DNA of 64,000 nucleotides from Streptomyces tsukubensis (GTDB lineage Bacteria; Actinomycetota; Actinomycetes; Streptomycetales; Streptomycetaceae), in the NCBI RefSeq assembly GCF_003932715.1, contig NZ_CP020700.1, forward strand, positions 4,300,501 through 4,364,500. The letters run 5' to 3'. Of the stretch, positions 18,180 to 26,825 are shown one piece after another. A model generated the notes under the pieces. That model had not been told where the DNA came from and searched no databases. It saw only the letters and a list, made by a program, of their open reading frames with translations. Every line of letters begins with the position of its first letter. Within the stretch, counting starts at the first letter, position 1. Position numbers and translations under genes: made by a program.

Positions 18180-19262
18180 TCACCGGGTCAGGGTTGCGCT
18201 GAGAACATGCGGATCGGTGAGCGTGTACTGCGCCGAACTGGCGATATGCACCGTCGTACCGTGCCGGGCCAGCGCCGTGGGATTCTGCAGCCCGTCCTCC
18301 TCGTCCAGTACGGGAGTGCCCTTGCCGTCGCGGACCAGCAGCACCCTGCTGTCGGTGACCCCGGCGACCAGCAGACCGTCGCCGTCGCCGGTGAACACCA
18401 GGTCGTCGATCTCGCCCAACCCCTCGGCCACCGTCTCGGGCCGCCCCGCGACGGGCGCGGACCGCGGCCCCGTCACCGGAAACCGCAGTACGGTGCCGCG
18501 GTCGTGGTTGGTCACCCAGACCGCTCCGGCGTGGACCCTGATCCCGTTGGCCCCGGCGAACCCCTCGGAATGCCGGGCGAGCAGCGGATCGGCGCTCCAC
18601 ACCACCGCCGGGCCCCCGGCCGCAGGCGCCCGCCACACCCGTCCGGCGAAGGAGTCGGTGATGTAGAGCTGCCGGGACCGGGTGTCCAGGGCGATCCCGT
18701 TCGGCAGACCGCCGGAGGGCAGCGCGACGACCCGGCGCGGAACGCCCCCGTCCGCCGCGATCCGCCAGACACCGGTGAGGTCGTCGGTCCCGGTGGCGTA
18801 CGTGACGTACAGCGTCCCGTCCTCGGCCCGTACGATTCCGCCCGCGTACGGCTCGCCGACCGCGGGCGTCTCGGCCTGCGGCGGCGGGGCGGGCAGCGTG
18901 GCCAGGACGCGCAGTTCGCCGGACGGGGTGATCCGGACGATCTGACGGGTGGGCGCGAAGGTGACGACGACCGAACCGTCCGGTTCGGCGACGATGCCCT
19001 CCGGCTGCTGCCCGGAGTCGATGTTCAGCCGCGCGGCCCCCCGGACCGGCGCGGCCACCCCATCCGCCTCTTCGGCCCTTTCCATTCGGGCCTTACCGTC
19101 GCCCGACCGCGCGGGTGGCTCACCGGCATCCGCCGAGGGTACGGGGGCGACCCGGGTGGACGCCTGGGGCACCGCCCCGGCCTGGGCGACGTACAGAGCA
19201 GTCAGAACGACGAGCGCGGCAGCACCGGTGAACCTGCGCGAGGACGACGGGGACTTGTTCAC
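18180..19262 (-). CDS. Secreted SMP-30/NHL-like beta-propeller protein
   Basis: 360 residues from GTG 19262 with GGAG 6 nt upstream. The N-terminus is a signal peptide (charged VNKSPSSSRR, then a hydrophobic AALVVLTALYVAQAGA). The mature part reads as repeating beta-propeller blades (EPDGSVVVTF, AEDGTLYVTYATG, NGIALDTRSRQLYITDSFAGRVWR, NGIRVHAGAVWVTNHDRGTVLRFP), as in SMP-30/gluconolactonase or NHL proteins. A lactonase or binding role in the envelope is possible; no catalytic residues can be assigned safely. Confidence 0.82.
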   Translation of the reverse strand: MNKSPSSSRRFTGAAALVVLTALYVAQAGAVPQASTRVAPVPSADAGEPPARSGDGKARMERAEEADGVAAPVRGAARLNIDSGQQPEGIVAEPDGSVVVTFAPTRQIVRITPSGELRVLATLPAPPPQAETPAVGEPYAGGIVRAEDGTLYVTYATGTDDLTGVWRIAADGGVPRRVVALPSGGLPNGIALDTRSRQLYITDSFAGRVWRAPAAGGPAVVWSADPLLARHSEGFAGANGIRVHAGAVWVTNHDRGTVLRFPVTGPRSAPVAGRPETVAEGLGEIDDLVFTGDGDGLLVAGVTDSRVLLVRDGKGTPVLDEEDGLQNPTALARHGTTVHIASSAQYTLTDPHVLSATLTR

Positions 19263-19461
19263 GTGGGTCTCCAGAGCGGGAGCGCAGCTGCGGCACACTC
19301 CCGGGGGAGGAGCGCACCGGACCGGCCAGAGGCGTCACCCTATGAGCTGATCCTGTGCGGAGCGCCCCAACCGGCCGAAGAACTCGCGGTTTTCTGCGCG
19401 TACGGTCCTTCCCTCGGCCTGCTTCCCGTACCCCTCGCCGCCAAACCCGGGCGCGCTCCTG

Positions 19462-19941
19462 TCAGCGCCGGGGCTCTTCGGGCCCGCCGCTCGGCCGGTC
19501 GTGGTGGTCGAGCAGCCTGGACAGGAGGCCGGTCAACTGCTGCCGCTCCGCGGGCGACAGCGGTGCCAGCAGCGTGTCCTGGGCTTCGGCCAGCGGCTGC
19601 TCCAGCCGCCGGAGCTGCCGCCCGCCGTCGGTGGTCAGCGAAATGATGTTGCGCCGCCGGTCGGAGGGGTCGGGGGCGCGCTCGACCAGTCCGCGTCCGG
19701 CGAGTTCGTTGATTGCCGCGACCAGGTCGCTGACATGGATGCCGCTACGGCGGCTGAGTCCGGCCTGGCTGAGCGGGCCGGACTCCTCCAACGTCGCGAG
19801 CAGGCGGAAGTCGTAGCCGCGGGCGCCGACGGCCGAGAACCCGTCGGCCACCAGCCGGTGTGCGTGCTGGGCGGTCTGGGTGAGCAGCCAGCTGGGCAGG
19901 CTCCGCCATCCGGCGGGCGTGTTCTCGGTCGGGTTCTCCAT
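19462..19941 (-). CDS. MarR family transcriptional regulator
   Basis: 159 residues. Winged helix-turn-helix visible as [49 protein letters not shown] (about 54-103), with the typical D-x-R-DRR wing, flanked by dimerisation helices. It diverges from the epoxide hydrolase gene with a 108-nt gap carrying repeated TCATTGGT elements, so it probably represses that gene and itself. Confidence 0.93.
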   Translation of the reverse strand: MENPTENTPAGWRSLPSWLLTQTAQHAHRLVADGFSAVGARGYDFRLLATLEESGPLSQAGLSRRSGIHVSDLVAAINELAGRGLVERAPDPSDRRRNIISLTTDGGRQLRRLEQPLAEAQDTLLAPLSPAERQQLTGLLSRLLDHHDRPSGGPEEPRR

Positions 19942-19954
19942 GAAGACGAGTCTA

Positions 19955-20004
19955 CCGAATCATTGGTCACACCTACGATTCCCTGTTACCGTTCAGTCAT
20001 TGGT
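19955..20004. promoter_or_regulatory. Candidate MarR operator region
   Basis: In the divergent gap, TCATTGGT occurs twice in direct orientation (19960-19967 and 19997-20004), each preceded by an ACCG half-site (ACCGAATCATTGGT and ACCGTTCAGTCATTGGT). ACC...GGT dyads suit a MarR dimer. Binding is inferred only. Confidence 0.45.
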
Positions 20005-20049
20005 TGGGCAAACATTAGCCACCCCAATAAACTCTGGAGTGCAGAGAAC

Positions 20050-21156
20050 ATGATCAAGCCGTTCCGCATCGAGATCCCCCAGGCCGACCTCGACGATCTG
20101 ACCGACCGGCTCGCCCGCACCCGCTGGCCGAACGAGGTCGCCGACGCCGGATGGGACTACGGTTTCCCGCTGGCCCGCCTCAGGGAACTCGCCGAGCACT
20201 GGCGCACCCGCTACGACTGGCGCGAGCACGAGAAGAGACTCAACGAACTACCGCACTTCACCACCGAGATCGACGGTCAGAACATCCACTTCGTCCATGT
20301 CCGGTCCGCCGACCCCGAAGCCCTCCCGCTGATCCTCACCCACGGCTGGCCCGGCTCGTTCCTGGAGTTCCTCGATGTCATCGAGCCGCTGTCGCGCGAC
20401 TTCCACCTGGTGATCCCGTCCATCCCGGGCTACGGCTTCTCCGGGCCGACCCATGAACGCGGCTGGGACATCGTCCGTATCGCCCGGGCCTGGGTCGAGC
20501 TGATGCACCGGCTCGGGTACGAGCGCTACGGCGCCCAGGGCGGCGACTTCGGCTCCGGCATCTCCACCGCACTCGGCGCGGTGGCACCCGAACAGGTCGT
20601 CGGCGTACACGTCAACTACCTGCCGACCCCGCCGGTCCCGGACGCCGGCCTGGAACTGTCCGCGTCGGACGAAGCCCGCCTGGACAAGATCAGAAAGCTG
20701 ATGGCGAACCGCCCGCCGTACCAGGCTCTCCAGGCCCTCACCCCGCAGACCATCGGCTACGCACTGACCGACTCCCCGGTCGGCCAACTGGCGTGGATTG
20801 CGGAACGTTTCGCCCAGTGGACCGACCCCCGCGCCCCGATCGACGACGAGCGGATCCTCACCAACGTCTCGCTGTACTGGCTCACCGCCACCGCGGCCTC
20901 CGCCGCCCGCCTCCACCACGACGCTCCGCGCCGGGCCGAACCGTGCCCCGTGCCGATCGGCGTGGCGGTCTTCGCACACGACATCACCCGGCCGGTACGG
21001 CCCCTGGCCGAGCTGCGGTACGACATCGGGCACTGGTCGGAGTTCGACCGCGGCGGCCACTTCGCCGCCATGGAAGTGCCCGAACTCCTCGCTGAGGACA
21101 TCCGGAACTTCTTCCTCACTCGCATCGCGCCGGAGGGGGCGCATGGACCGGAGTGA
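20050..21156 (+). CDS. Epoxide hydrolase family alpha/beta hydrolase
   Basis: 368 residues. The N-terminal EHN-type segment ([25 protein letters not shown]) and [26 protein letters not shown] are diagnostic of the microsomal-type epoxide hydrolase group. The oxyanion motif is HGWPGS, and the nucleophile aspartate lies in GGDFGSG. The C-terminal part [21 protein letters not shown] supplies the catalytic histidine. It likely detoxifies epoxides and is induced through the divergent MarR regulator. The start ATG follows an AGAGAAC purine stretch. Confidence 0.93.
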   Translation: MIKPFRIEIPQADLDDLTDRLARTRWPNEVADAGWDYGFPLARLRELAEHWRTRYDWREHEKRLNELPHFTTEIDGQNIHFVHVRSADPEALPLILTHGWPGSFLEFLDVIEPLSRDFHLVIPSIPGYGFSGPTHERGWDIVRIARAWVELMHRLGYERYGAQGGDFGSGISTALGAVAPEQVVGVHVNYLPTPPVPDAGLELSASDEARLDKIRKLMANRPPYQALQALTPQTIGYALTDSPVGQLAWIAERFAQWTDPRAPIDDERILTNVSLYWLTATAASAARLHHDAPRRAEPCPVPIGVAVFAHDITRPVRPLAELRYDIGHWSEFDRGGHFAAMEVPELLAEDIRNFFLTRIAPEGAHGPE

Positions 21157-21180
21157 CCCCCGCTGGTTAGGTTCGACCTC

Positions 21181-21873
21181 ATGTCCCATGACGAACCCAT
21201 GCGTGCAGCGCGTCTGTTGAGTGCCCAGGCGAAGGCGGTACGGCTCTTCGAGACCATCGAGGAACGGGGCCTGATCGCCCCGGGCCAGGGGGAGCGGGCG
21301 GTCAGCGACCGTATCCGCGATCTGGCGAACGAACTGTTCGGCACGACCCGGCACTGGCACAAGAGGATCGTCCGCTCGGGACCGAACACCCTCATGCCCT
21401 ACAAGGAGAATCCGCCGGACCGGGTCATCGGCACGGACGACATCGTCTTCGCGGACTTCGGGCCGATCTTCGAGGAGTACGAGGCGGACTTCGGCCGGAC
21501 GTTCGTCCTCGGGGACGACCCGGTGAAGCACCGGCTCCGCGCGGATCTGCCGAAGGTCTTCGCAGCGGCCAAGGAGCACTTTGCACAGCACGGTGACATC
21601 ACGGGCAGAGAGCTCTACGCCGAGGTGTCACGGCTGGCCGACAAGGCCGGCTGGGAACTGGGCGGATGGCACGCGGGGCACCTGGTCGGAGAGTTCCCGC
21701 ACGAGTCGATCGAGGGTGCGGACATCGAGTCGTACATCGCCCCCGACAACGAAAGCCCCCTCCGCCGCACGGACAAGGCCGGCCGCACCTGCCACTGGAT
21801 TCTGGAGATCCACCTGGTCCACGGAGAAGGAGAGTTCGGAGGCTTCCACGAGGAACTCCTCACCCTCGGCTGA
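21181..21873 (+). CDS. M24 family metallopeptidase homologue
   Basis: 230-residue pita-bread-fold protein of the methionine aminopeptidase/Xaa-Pro dipeptidase group. Candidate metal ligands appear in order: DDIVFADFGP and EEYEADFGRTF (two Asp), GGWHAGHLVG (His), and EIHL and HEELL (Glu). The N-terminal lobe of prolidases is missing, as in short Streptomyces homologues. It follows the epoxide hydrolase by 24 nt and may share its transcript. Specificity is unknown. Confidence 0.85.
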   Translation: MSHDEPMRAARLLSAQAKAVRLFETIEERGLIAPGQGERAVSDRIRDLANELFGTTRHWHKRIVRSGPNTLMPYKENPPDRVIGTDDIVFADFGPIFEEYEADFGRTFVLGDDPVKHRLRADLPKVFAAAKEHFAQHGDITGRELYAEVSRLADKAGWELGGWHAGHLVGEFPHESIEGADIESYIAPDNESPLRRTDKAGRTCHWILEIHLVHGEGEFGGFHEELLTLG

Positions 21874-21893
21874 CCATACGCTGCTCAGCGTTG

Positions 21894-22655
21894 TTACCCG
21901 TCTGCCGCCAGCCGGGAAATCTCGGCGGCCACGGCCTCCGGAGTCGGCGCGACGGTGACACGGGCGACCCCGTCCAGGCCGGGATGCGCCCCGACCCGTA
22001 CCGCATGCCGGGCACCGCGGAGCAGCTCCAGATCGTTGATGTCGTTGCCGAAGGCGTTGTACTCGTCGATCCCCAGCGAGGCCAGCGCCTCCCGCTTCGT
22101 CGTCGTACCCGGGGCGAAGTCGATGATGGCCTCGTCGAGGTGGTGGTTCACCGTCATCCCGAGCGCCCGCCCGGCCTCGGCCAGGGCGGCCATATCGGTG
22201 GCGTCGACGACCAGGAACTTCACCACGGCGGGCAGCTCGCCCGGCTCGACCCTGCGGGCCAGACCCCCTTGGTCGACACGGCTCAGGATCGGATGCCCGG
22301 CGGGCCCGGTGTAGGCGTAGTCCCAGGGCCCGTCGGCCAGATACCCGGCGCGGTACCGCTCGGCCTCTCCCAGGAGCAGCCCCAACTCCTCACCCCCGAA
22401 GGCGGCCCGCGCCCGCACCCGGCCACCGACCGACACGAGACTCCCGTTCCCGCCGATCAACGTGGCGGAAGGAAAGGCTCCACCGAGCACGGGCAGCAGA
22501 TCCCGAACGGGCCGCGCGGAGGCAAACACGAGCTCGTGCCCCGCCCGCTCGCAGTCCCCGATCGCGGAGACGATCCGCTCGTCGATGGAGCGCCCGTCGA
22601 AGCAGAGCGTGCCGTCGATGTCGAAAACGGTCGTACGCACGCTGGAACTGGTCAC
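21894..22655 (-). CDS. HAD superfamily hydrolase (Cof type)
   Basis: 253 residues. HAD motif I is VFDIDGTLCFDGR with both aspartates, motif II lies in VFASARPVRDLL, the motif III lysine is in TTTKREAL, and motif IV is FGNDINDLELL. The mid-size cap and overall order match Cof-type sugar-phosphate or flavin-phosphate phosphatases. GTG at 22655 is preferred; an upstream in-frame start at 22700 would add a poorly conserved leader. It is the last clearly chromosomal gene before the tRNA-Pro-derived repeats. Confidence 0.9.
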   Translation of the reverse strand: MTSSSVRTTVFDIDGTLCFDGRSIDERIVSAIGDCERAGHELVFASARPVRDLLPVLGGAFPSATLIGGNGSLVSVGGRVRARAAFGGEELGLLLGEAERYRAGYLADGPWDYAYTGPAGHPILSRVDQGGLARRVEPGELPAVVKFLVVDATDMAALAEAGRALGMTVNHHLDEAIIDFAPGTTTKREALASLGIDEYNAFGNDINDLELLRGARHAVRVGAHPGLDGVARVTVAPTPEAVAAEISRLAADG

Positions 22656-23014
22656 GATCGGATGATATCCACCCCCATCGCGTCCCCAAGGGCCGCCCAC
22701 CGGCGCTCAAGAACGACCTGCTGGCCGACACCGGACCTGCAGTACGACACGCAGCAACGCCAGAGGACCCTCACCCATCCGGTAAGGGCCCTCTGCCCTG
22801 GTACTTCAGCGTCGGGGTGGCGGGATCTGAACCCACGACCTCTCCGTCCCGAAGCAACTTGGGCGAGGGCTCTGCCTGGGGCTGGTGCGCCTCTCACCTG
22901 CGTTGATGGCCCCCAGGCGTCCGCGCTTGTCCGCCGTTGTTCGTCGGCGTTGTCACGTGGCTAGACACTCACCGCTCAACGGCCGGTCACGGGCAAGACC
23001 GTTGTCAGTAGAGG
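22656..23014. other. Gene-free left junction of the mobile region
   Basis: No gene is visible. The stretch holds an imperfect hairpin (22761-22795), the degenerate tRNA-Pro 3' copy (22811-22853), and about 160 bases of unassigned sequence leading to the small minus-strand gene at 23015. Confidence 0.6.
22811..22853 (-). repeat. Attachment-site remnant 1 (tRNA-Pro 3' half)
   Basis: A 43-bp match to the 3' half of the intact tRNA-Pro gene (57305-57347) with two substitutions. The T-arm and acceptor strand are present; the 5' half is absent. The adjacent 70 bases, with a hairpin at 22761-22795, resemble those next to copy 2. This marks the left edge of the tandem insertion and most likely the original chromosomal 3' end of the tRNA. 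Confidence 0.85.
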
Positions 23015-23437
23015 CTAGAGATGACCTAGTGACCAAGGGGCCTCCAGACTGTCCGCAGGGATGATCTTGGCCCTCGCCAGAATCTCTTCGTCCAGGGCCC
23101 GCACAAGGACGCGCAGCTCACGCGCGCTCTTCCTGGGCAGTGCCTGAAGCACTGCTTCGAGGTGCATGCGGAAGCCTGCGCCGTAGCACCCGCACTCTGG
23201 GAGGCCGCAATCAGAACCTATGCGTGGGTCTACAAGTTGCCTGAGAGGGCCGTGGGCAAGGACCTTCCAGTGCCAGAAGGCTTCTTCCGTAGCTTCGGGC
23301 CAGAAGCGAGTTCGCTCCAGCCGACGCAAGTCGGCTGTGCAGGACCCTGAAAGGTGATCAATCAATGGGTACCTTCGCCGCCTCAGGGGGCGCCCGGGGA
23401 GGTCGCCCCGCAGGGCTGATGGGCGCCTACGCGGCAT
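23015..23437 (-). CDS. Conserved hypothetical protein (element A)
   Basis: Up to 140 residues; the true start may be internal. The C-terminal half (CGCYGAGFRMHLEAVLQALPRKSARELRVLVRALDEEILARA) is a patterned helical region with a CGLPECGCYG cysteine cluster, and it resembles small proteins seen near integrated elements in Streptomyces. It lies just inside att copy 1. No function can be assigned. The Arg-rich first 25 residues look less protein-like. Confidence 0.55.
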   Translation of the reverse strand: MPRRRPSALRGDLPGRPLRRRRYPLIDHLSGSCTADLRRLERTRFWPEATEEAFWHWKVLAHGPLRQLVDPRIGSDCGLPECGCYGAGFRMHLEAVLQALPRKSARELRVLVRALDEEILARAKIIPADSLEAPWSLGHL

Positions 23438-23551
23438 TGCCCCTTCGGTTGTCAGTCATGCGGGCAAGGTACAGAACCAGGCGTCGGGGTGGCTACCGCG
23501 TATTCCGGTGGCTGATGCCCCGAGCTTGGGAATCACCGCATCACCGCATCT

Positions 23552-23779
23552 CTAGGCTTCAGCACTGTTCTGAACTGCGCCTATGGGAGCCAAGGCGTTC
23601 CTGGGCAGGCTCCTTGGCGTCCGCTGTTGACTGCTGTTTACCGGCTCATCGGGCACGGATCGGGCACGGCCAACGGGGCCTGCCTTGACGACCGCGTTCA
23701 TGGCGGCGCGGAACTCGTCCTGGTAGCCCTGCTCGACTTCCGGGCGGAGAGGTCGCTCATCGGAGGGCGGCGTAGTCAT
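23552..23779 (-). CDS. Small hypothetical protein downstream of the ATP-binding protein
   Basis: 75 residues from ATG 23779, 37 nt after the ATP-binding gene on the same strand. The N-terminal part (RPEVEQGYQDEFRAAMNAVVKAG) is acidic and helical; the rest is basic and probably disordered. No strong ribosome binding site is visible. Coding status rests on position and composition. Confidence 0.4.
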   Translation of the reverse strand: MTTPPSDERPLRPEVEQGYQDEFRAAMNAVVKAGPVGRARSVPDEPVNSSQQRTPRSLPRNALAPIGAVQNSAEA

Positions 23780-23816
23780 GCTGCCTGCCCGGGGAGTGGG
23801 GAGCGACCGGCAGGGC

Positions 23817-24215
23817 TCAGCACGCCTCCGCCTCCGTGGGCTTGGCGCAGAGTTCGGCTGTGATGGTGTGGCCGTGGTGGTCGCCGCTGATGCGGATCTC
23901 GGTTGCATAGGCGCTGACCAGGGCCAGGCCCCGGCCTCCGAGCGCGTCATCGTCCGGGTGAGTGATCCGGGGGCGGCTGCTGCTCCCGCCGGAGTCGGTG
24001 ACCGTGATGGTCGCGGCGGTCTCCGTATAGGTGACGGCCAAGTGGAACCCGCCCCGGCCGCCGCCGCTGTGGGCGATGGCGTTGGTGCCCAGCTCGGTCA
24101 CGACCAGCAGTGCGTCGTCCGCGCACGGATGAGGGCCGAGGACAGTCCGGGTCCAGCGGCGAGCGCGGCTGACCTCCTGGGGCAGACCGGCGAAGGGGCG
24201 TCGATAGGTCGGCAC
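23817..24215 (-). CDS. ATP-binding protein (HATPase_c_2, anti-sigma-like)
   Basis: 132-residue GHKL-fold protein of the RsbW/SpoIIAB-like group that is very abundant in Streptomyces. The N box is VVTELGTNAIAHS, the G1 box is TVTDSGG, and GGRGLALVSAYA is the G2 region. It could be a kinase acting on an anti-anti-sigma factor, or a partner of the XRE regulator that diverges from it; such pairings are common. The divergent intergenic DNA carries the AGTACT-type motifs described separately. Confidence 0.88.
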   Translation of the reverse strand: MPTYRRPFAGLPQEVSRARRWTRTVLGPHPCADDALLVVTELGTNAIAHSGGGRGGFHLAVTYTETAATITVTDSGGSSSRPRITHPDDDALGGRGLALVSAYATEIRISGDHHGHTITAELCAKPTEAEAC

Positions 24216-24302
24216 GGTGTGTGTCCTCCATCCCTGATGACCTGCGGGTTCTTACGGCTCTGCGGCCATTCGGCTGACGTGGAGGTTCATGAGCCGTAGA
24301 AT

Positions 24303-24322
24303 TAGTACTAGCACCGTACTTG
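24303..24322. promoter_or_regulatory. Candidate operator, copy 1 (TAGTACTA / GTACTTG)
   Basis: The palindrome TAGTACTA (24303-24310) and a half-site GTACTTG (24316-24322) lie in the divergent promoter region. Very similar elements occur at 25953-25980, after the XRE gene, so the same factor may bind both. Confidence 0.5.
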
Positions 24323-24432
24323 ATGTGTGGATACTAAAAGTGCGTGATCGAACTTTTCGTGCGGATGGTTGCCGCATAGCGTTCGCCGTAGGGCGGTGCC
24401 TGGCCGTTTCGCCGAGGAGGAAGGAATCCCGG

Positions 24433-24747
24433 ATGTTCGGGCTGATGGTGCGGTTCACGTGCAAGGACGAGGCTGCCGCTGCCGCGTTCGACGAGCTGGT
24501 GACGCGGACCGGCGAGCACATTCGTGCGAACGAACCTGGAACGGTGATCTACACCGTCCACCGCGTTGACGGCCGGCCGCTGGAGCGGATCTTCTACGAG
24601 CTCTACCGCGACACCGCCGCCTTCGAGGTGCACGAGTCGCAGAACTACGTACGGGAGTTCCTCGAAGAGCGGGATCAGTACCTCTCCTCGACCCAGGTGG
24701 ACCGCCTGGACTTCGTATCGGGCAAGGGTGTCGACGGTGAGCGCTGA
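24433..24747 (+). CDS. Putative quinol monooxygenase (ABM domain)
   Basis: 104-residue single antibiotic-biosynthesis-monooxygenase domain (dimeric alpha+beta barrel). Visible features: the starting strand FGLMVRFTCKDEAAAAAFDELV, the central strand GTVIYTVHRVDGRPLERIFYELYRD, and the family signature HESQNYVREFLEER. ATG at 24433 follows GGAGGAAGGAATCCC. It is coupled to the XRE gene, which starts 11 nt before its stop. The pairing with a regulator suggests an oxidative or quinone signal, which is inference. Confidence 0.85.
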   Translation: MFGLMVRFTCKDEAAAAAFDELVTRTGEHIRANEPGTVIYTVHRVDGRPLERIFYELYRDTAAFEVHESQNYVREFLEERDQYLSSTQVDRLDFVSGKGVDGER

Positions 24748-25963
24748 GTACGAGAAGTCCCTCGGGCGGAAGATCGCCTTCAACCGCAAGCGGCGGGGGC
24801 TGTCGCAGAAGGAGTTCGCCGGGCTCCTCGGCCGGTCGGAAGCCTGGGTCTCCCAGGTGGAACGCGGCGTCCGCCGTATCGACCGGATGACGGTGCTGGA
24901 GAAGGTCGCCGAAGTCCTTGATGTGCCTGTTGCCGAGCTGGCTGCAGAAGCGCCGATCGTGGCGTCCGTCTCCGAGAGTGAGCCTCCTGGGGCGAGCCGA
25001 CTGCGGCTCGTCCTCAGCTCGGCCCACTCGCTCAAAGCGATTCTCGGGCAGCCCGAACCGCCCGACATCCCCACCCTGCGGGCCGATGTGGAGCGGGCCT
25101 GGTCCCTGACGCACGAGGGCAACTACGCGGACCTGGCCGAGCTGCTGGAGGACCTGGTCCCGCGCCTGGAGTCGGCCACCCGTGCGGGCGTCGAAGAGGA
25201 GCGTCCCGGACTGTTCCGGCTGCTCGCCGCGATGTACCACACCTGCAGTGCCGCGCTGGCGAACTCGGGTGAGCCGGAGGCCGCGTGGATTGCCGTGGAC
25301 CGTTCCGTGGTCGCCGCCGAGCGTGCGGGGGACCCGCTGCTGATGGCCGCGGGCGAGTTCCGGCTCTCGATCGTCTTCCTCGGGGCACGTCACTACGAGC
25401 AGGCCGCCCGCGTGTCGGGAAGTGCCGCGGACGCCCTCGCGCCACTGGCCGAGGACGGTGAACCCGAAGCCGTCGCGATGCGAGGGGCGCTCACCCTTCA
25501 GCGCGCCGTGGCCGCCGGCCGGTTGAACTGCGCGGACGACGCCTACGCCTACCTCCGTCTGGCAAAGGAACTGGCCGCGCAGGTCGGTGACGGGCGCAAC
25601 GACTACAACACCGAATTCGGACCCACCAATGTGGCGCTCCACGAAGTCGCCGTCGCCGTCGACCTGGGGGACGCCGGGATCGCCCTGCGCGCGGCGGAGG
25701 ACGTGGACGCCTCCGGACTGTCCTCGGAGCGGCAGGCCCGCTTCGGAATCGACCTCGCCAAGGCGCACGCCCAGCGCCGTCAGATCGACCGGGCCGTCGA
25801 CTCCCTGGTCAGGGTGCGCGGACTGCTCCCCGAGATGTTCCGCGCCAAGCCCGCCGTCAAGCAGCTGGTGGCCGACCTGCTGGCGATGAGTCCCCTGCCG
25901 TCCGATCAGCTTCGGGAGCTCGCGCGGGAGTTGGGCGTACAAGAAGTGCGGACTAGTACCTGA
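24737..25963 (+). CDS. XRE family regulator with TPR-like repeats
   Basis: 408 residues from GTG 24737, overlapping the monooxygenase gene. The N-terminal HTH is clear (KIAFNRKRRGLSQKEFAGLLGRSEAWVSQVERGVRRIDRMTVLEKVAEVLDVP, about 11-63). The remainder is an array of helical hairpins of TPR type (EGNYADLAELLEDLVPRLES, SGEPEAAWIAVDRSVVAAERAG, and so on), as in large Streptomyces regulators that sense peptides or partner proteins. Its stop codon lies inside the palindrome CTAGTAC-N5-GTACTAG, which also precedes the transfer-type genes, so autoregulation and control of transfer are plausible. Confidence 0.88.
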   Translation: MSAEYEKSLGRKIAFNRKRRGLSQKEFAGLLGRSEAWVSQVERGVRRIDRMTVLEKVAEVLDVPVAELAAEAPIVASVSESEPPGASRLRLVLSSAHSLKAILGQPEPPDIPTLRADVERAWSLTHEGNYADLAELLEDLVPRLESATRAGVEEERPGLFRLLAAMYHTCSAALANSGEPEAAWIAVDRSVVAAERAGDPLLMAAGEFRLSIVFLGARHYEQAARVSGSAADALAPLAEDGEPEAVAMRGALTLQRAVAAGRLNCADDAYAYLRLAKELAAQVGDGRNDYNTEFGPTNVALHEVAVAVDLGDAGIALRAAEDVDASGLSSERQARFGIDLAKAHAQRRQIDRAVDSLVRVRGLLPEMFRAKPAVKQLVADLLAMSPLPSDQLRELARELGVQEVRTST

Positions 25964-25980
25964 AGTACTAGACGGTACTT
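25953..25980. promoter_or_regulatory. Candidate operator, copy 2 (CTAGTAC-N5-GTACTAG)
   Basis: Perfect 7-bp inverted repeat with a 5-nt spacer (25953-25971), followed by GGTACTT (25974-25980). It overlaps the XRE stop codon and lies about 310 nt upstream of the transfer-type gene cluster. Same core as the 24303 site. Confidence 0.55.
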
Positions 25981-26283
25981 CGCGTGCGAGTTACTGTGGT
26001 GTGTGTCGGCAGACTCCCTCTCGCATCCGGTGCGTGAGGGTGGGCTGACATGCGAACGCGCTGGTCAGGAAGGCAGACCTGTCCGGCGCGGGAGTGATAC
26101 GGCCACAGAAACAAATGTGGCCTGAGCGGGAGGCAGCCCACTCAGGCCGGGTGCGTCTTTGGCATCAGCGCTCCTTGAGCGTATCGCGCCCGACCCGACC
26201 TATAAGCGGTCAACCTCCCCATGTGTACCACTTGATGATTATTTGCGCCCTCGTGTGGGCGCTGCACAAGGGAGTACATCCAG
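25981..26283 (+). promoter_or_regulatory. Leader with two overlapping hairpins before the transfer-type genes
   Basis: A gene-free leader. GGCCACA/TGTGGCC (26101-26122, 8-nt loop) and a 12-bp stem GGCCTGAGCGGG/CCCACTCAGGCC (26119-26148, one mismatch) share the bases GGCC at 26119-26122, so they are mutually exclusive. This looks like an attenuator or a terminator/antiterminator pair. No U-rich tail of note is visible. Confidence 0.45.
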
Positions 26284-26640
26284 ATGCGTTCCATTCGTGT
26301 GGAGACCTCGGCGGCGACGATCCTGCTGACCGAGGCTCCCGAGCCCAAGGTTCGCGACCGGAAGACCGGCGAGATCGCCGAGGACGCTGTCAGCGGTGAG
26401 ACGTTGATGTCCCTGGGCGTCGTGTACATCGAGGACGGGGAGTCGTCGCTGGTCAAGGTCGTTGTGCCGGAGAGCGGGGTGGCGGAGGGGTCGGCGCTCG
26501 GTGCGCCGGTTGCGCTGCCGGGGCTGGTTGCCCTGCCCTGGGAGAGCACGTTCAACGGCCAGCAGCGGCACGGCATTGCCTTCCGAGCCGCCGCCTTCAC
26601 CCCGGCCGTGTTCCCGGCCTTCGCAGGGGCATCGGCGTGA
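26284..26640 (+). CDS. Conserved actinomycete integrative-element backbone protein
   Basis: 118 residues. The beta-rich sequence (SIRVETSAATILLTEAPEPKVRDRKTGEIAEDAVSGETL, then VVYIEDGESSLVKVVVPESG and NGQQRHGIAFRAAAF) matches small proteins found upstream of transfer and replication genes in pSAM2-like integrative elements. An OB-like, single-strand-binding role is conceivable but unproven. GTGA overlaps link it to the next two genes, giving a compact operon. Confidence 0.75.
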   Translation: MRSIRVETSAATILLTEAPEPKVRDRKTGEIAEDAVSGETLMSLGVVYIEDGESSLVKVVVPESGVAEGSALGAPVALPGLVALPWESTFNGQQRHGIAFRAAAFTPAVFPAFAGASA

Positions 26641-26825
26641 TGATCGACGCTACGGACATGCTGCTCGCAGGCAGCCTCCCCGCCTTATGCGCTGCTGGCG
26701 CCGTGTACGCCCGGATGTCGTATCCGGGTCTGTACTGGCCGTCCGCGCTCCGGGCTCGGCTCGGTGTCCCTCAGCCGATGGCCGATGCCATCGCCACCCA
26801 TCTGCGAGAGGAACGAACACCGTGA
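26637..26825 (+). CDS. Small transfer-region protein
   Basis: 62 residues, starting at the overlapping GTG (26637) or the adjacent ATG (26640). A hydrophobic N-terminal helix (DMLLAGSLPALCAAGAVYAR) suggests a membrane peptide. It is sandwiched between two recognisable integrative-element backbone genes with 4-nt overlaps on both sides, which supports a real gene. Confidence 0.65.
   Translation: MMIDATDMLLAGSLPALCAAGAVYARMSYPGLYWPSALRARLGVPQPMADAIATHLREERTP

Noticed and set aside
22811..22853. A tRNA-Pro gene at 22811 or 28152
   Set aside because: Only the 3' half is present at both places; no D-arm or 5' acceptor strand follows, so these are attachment copies.
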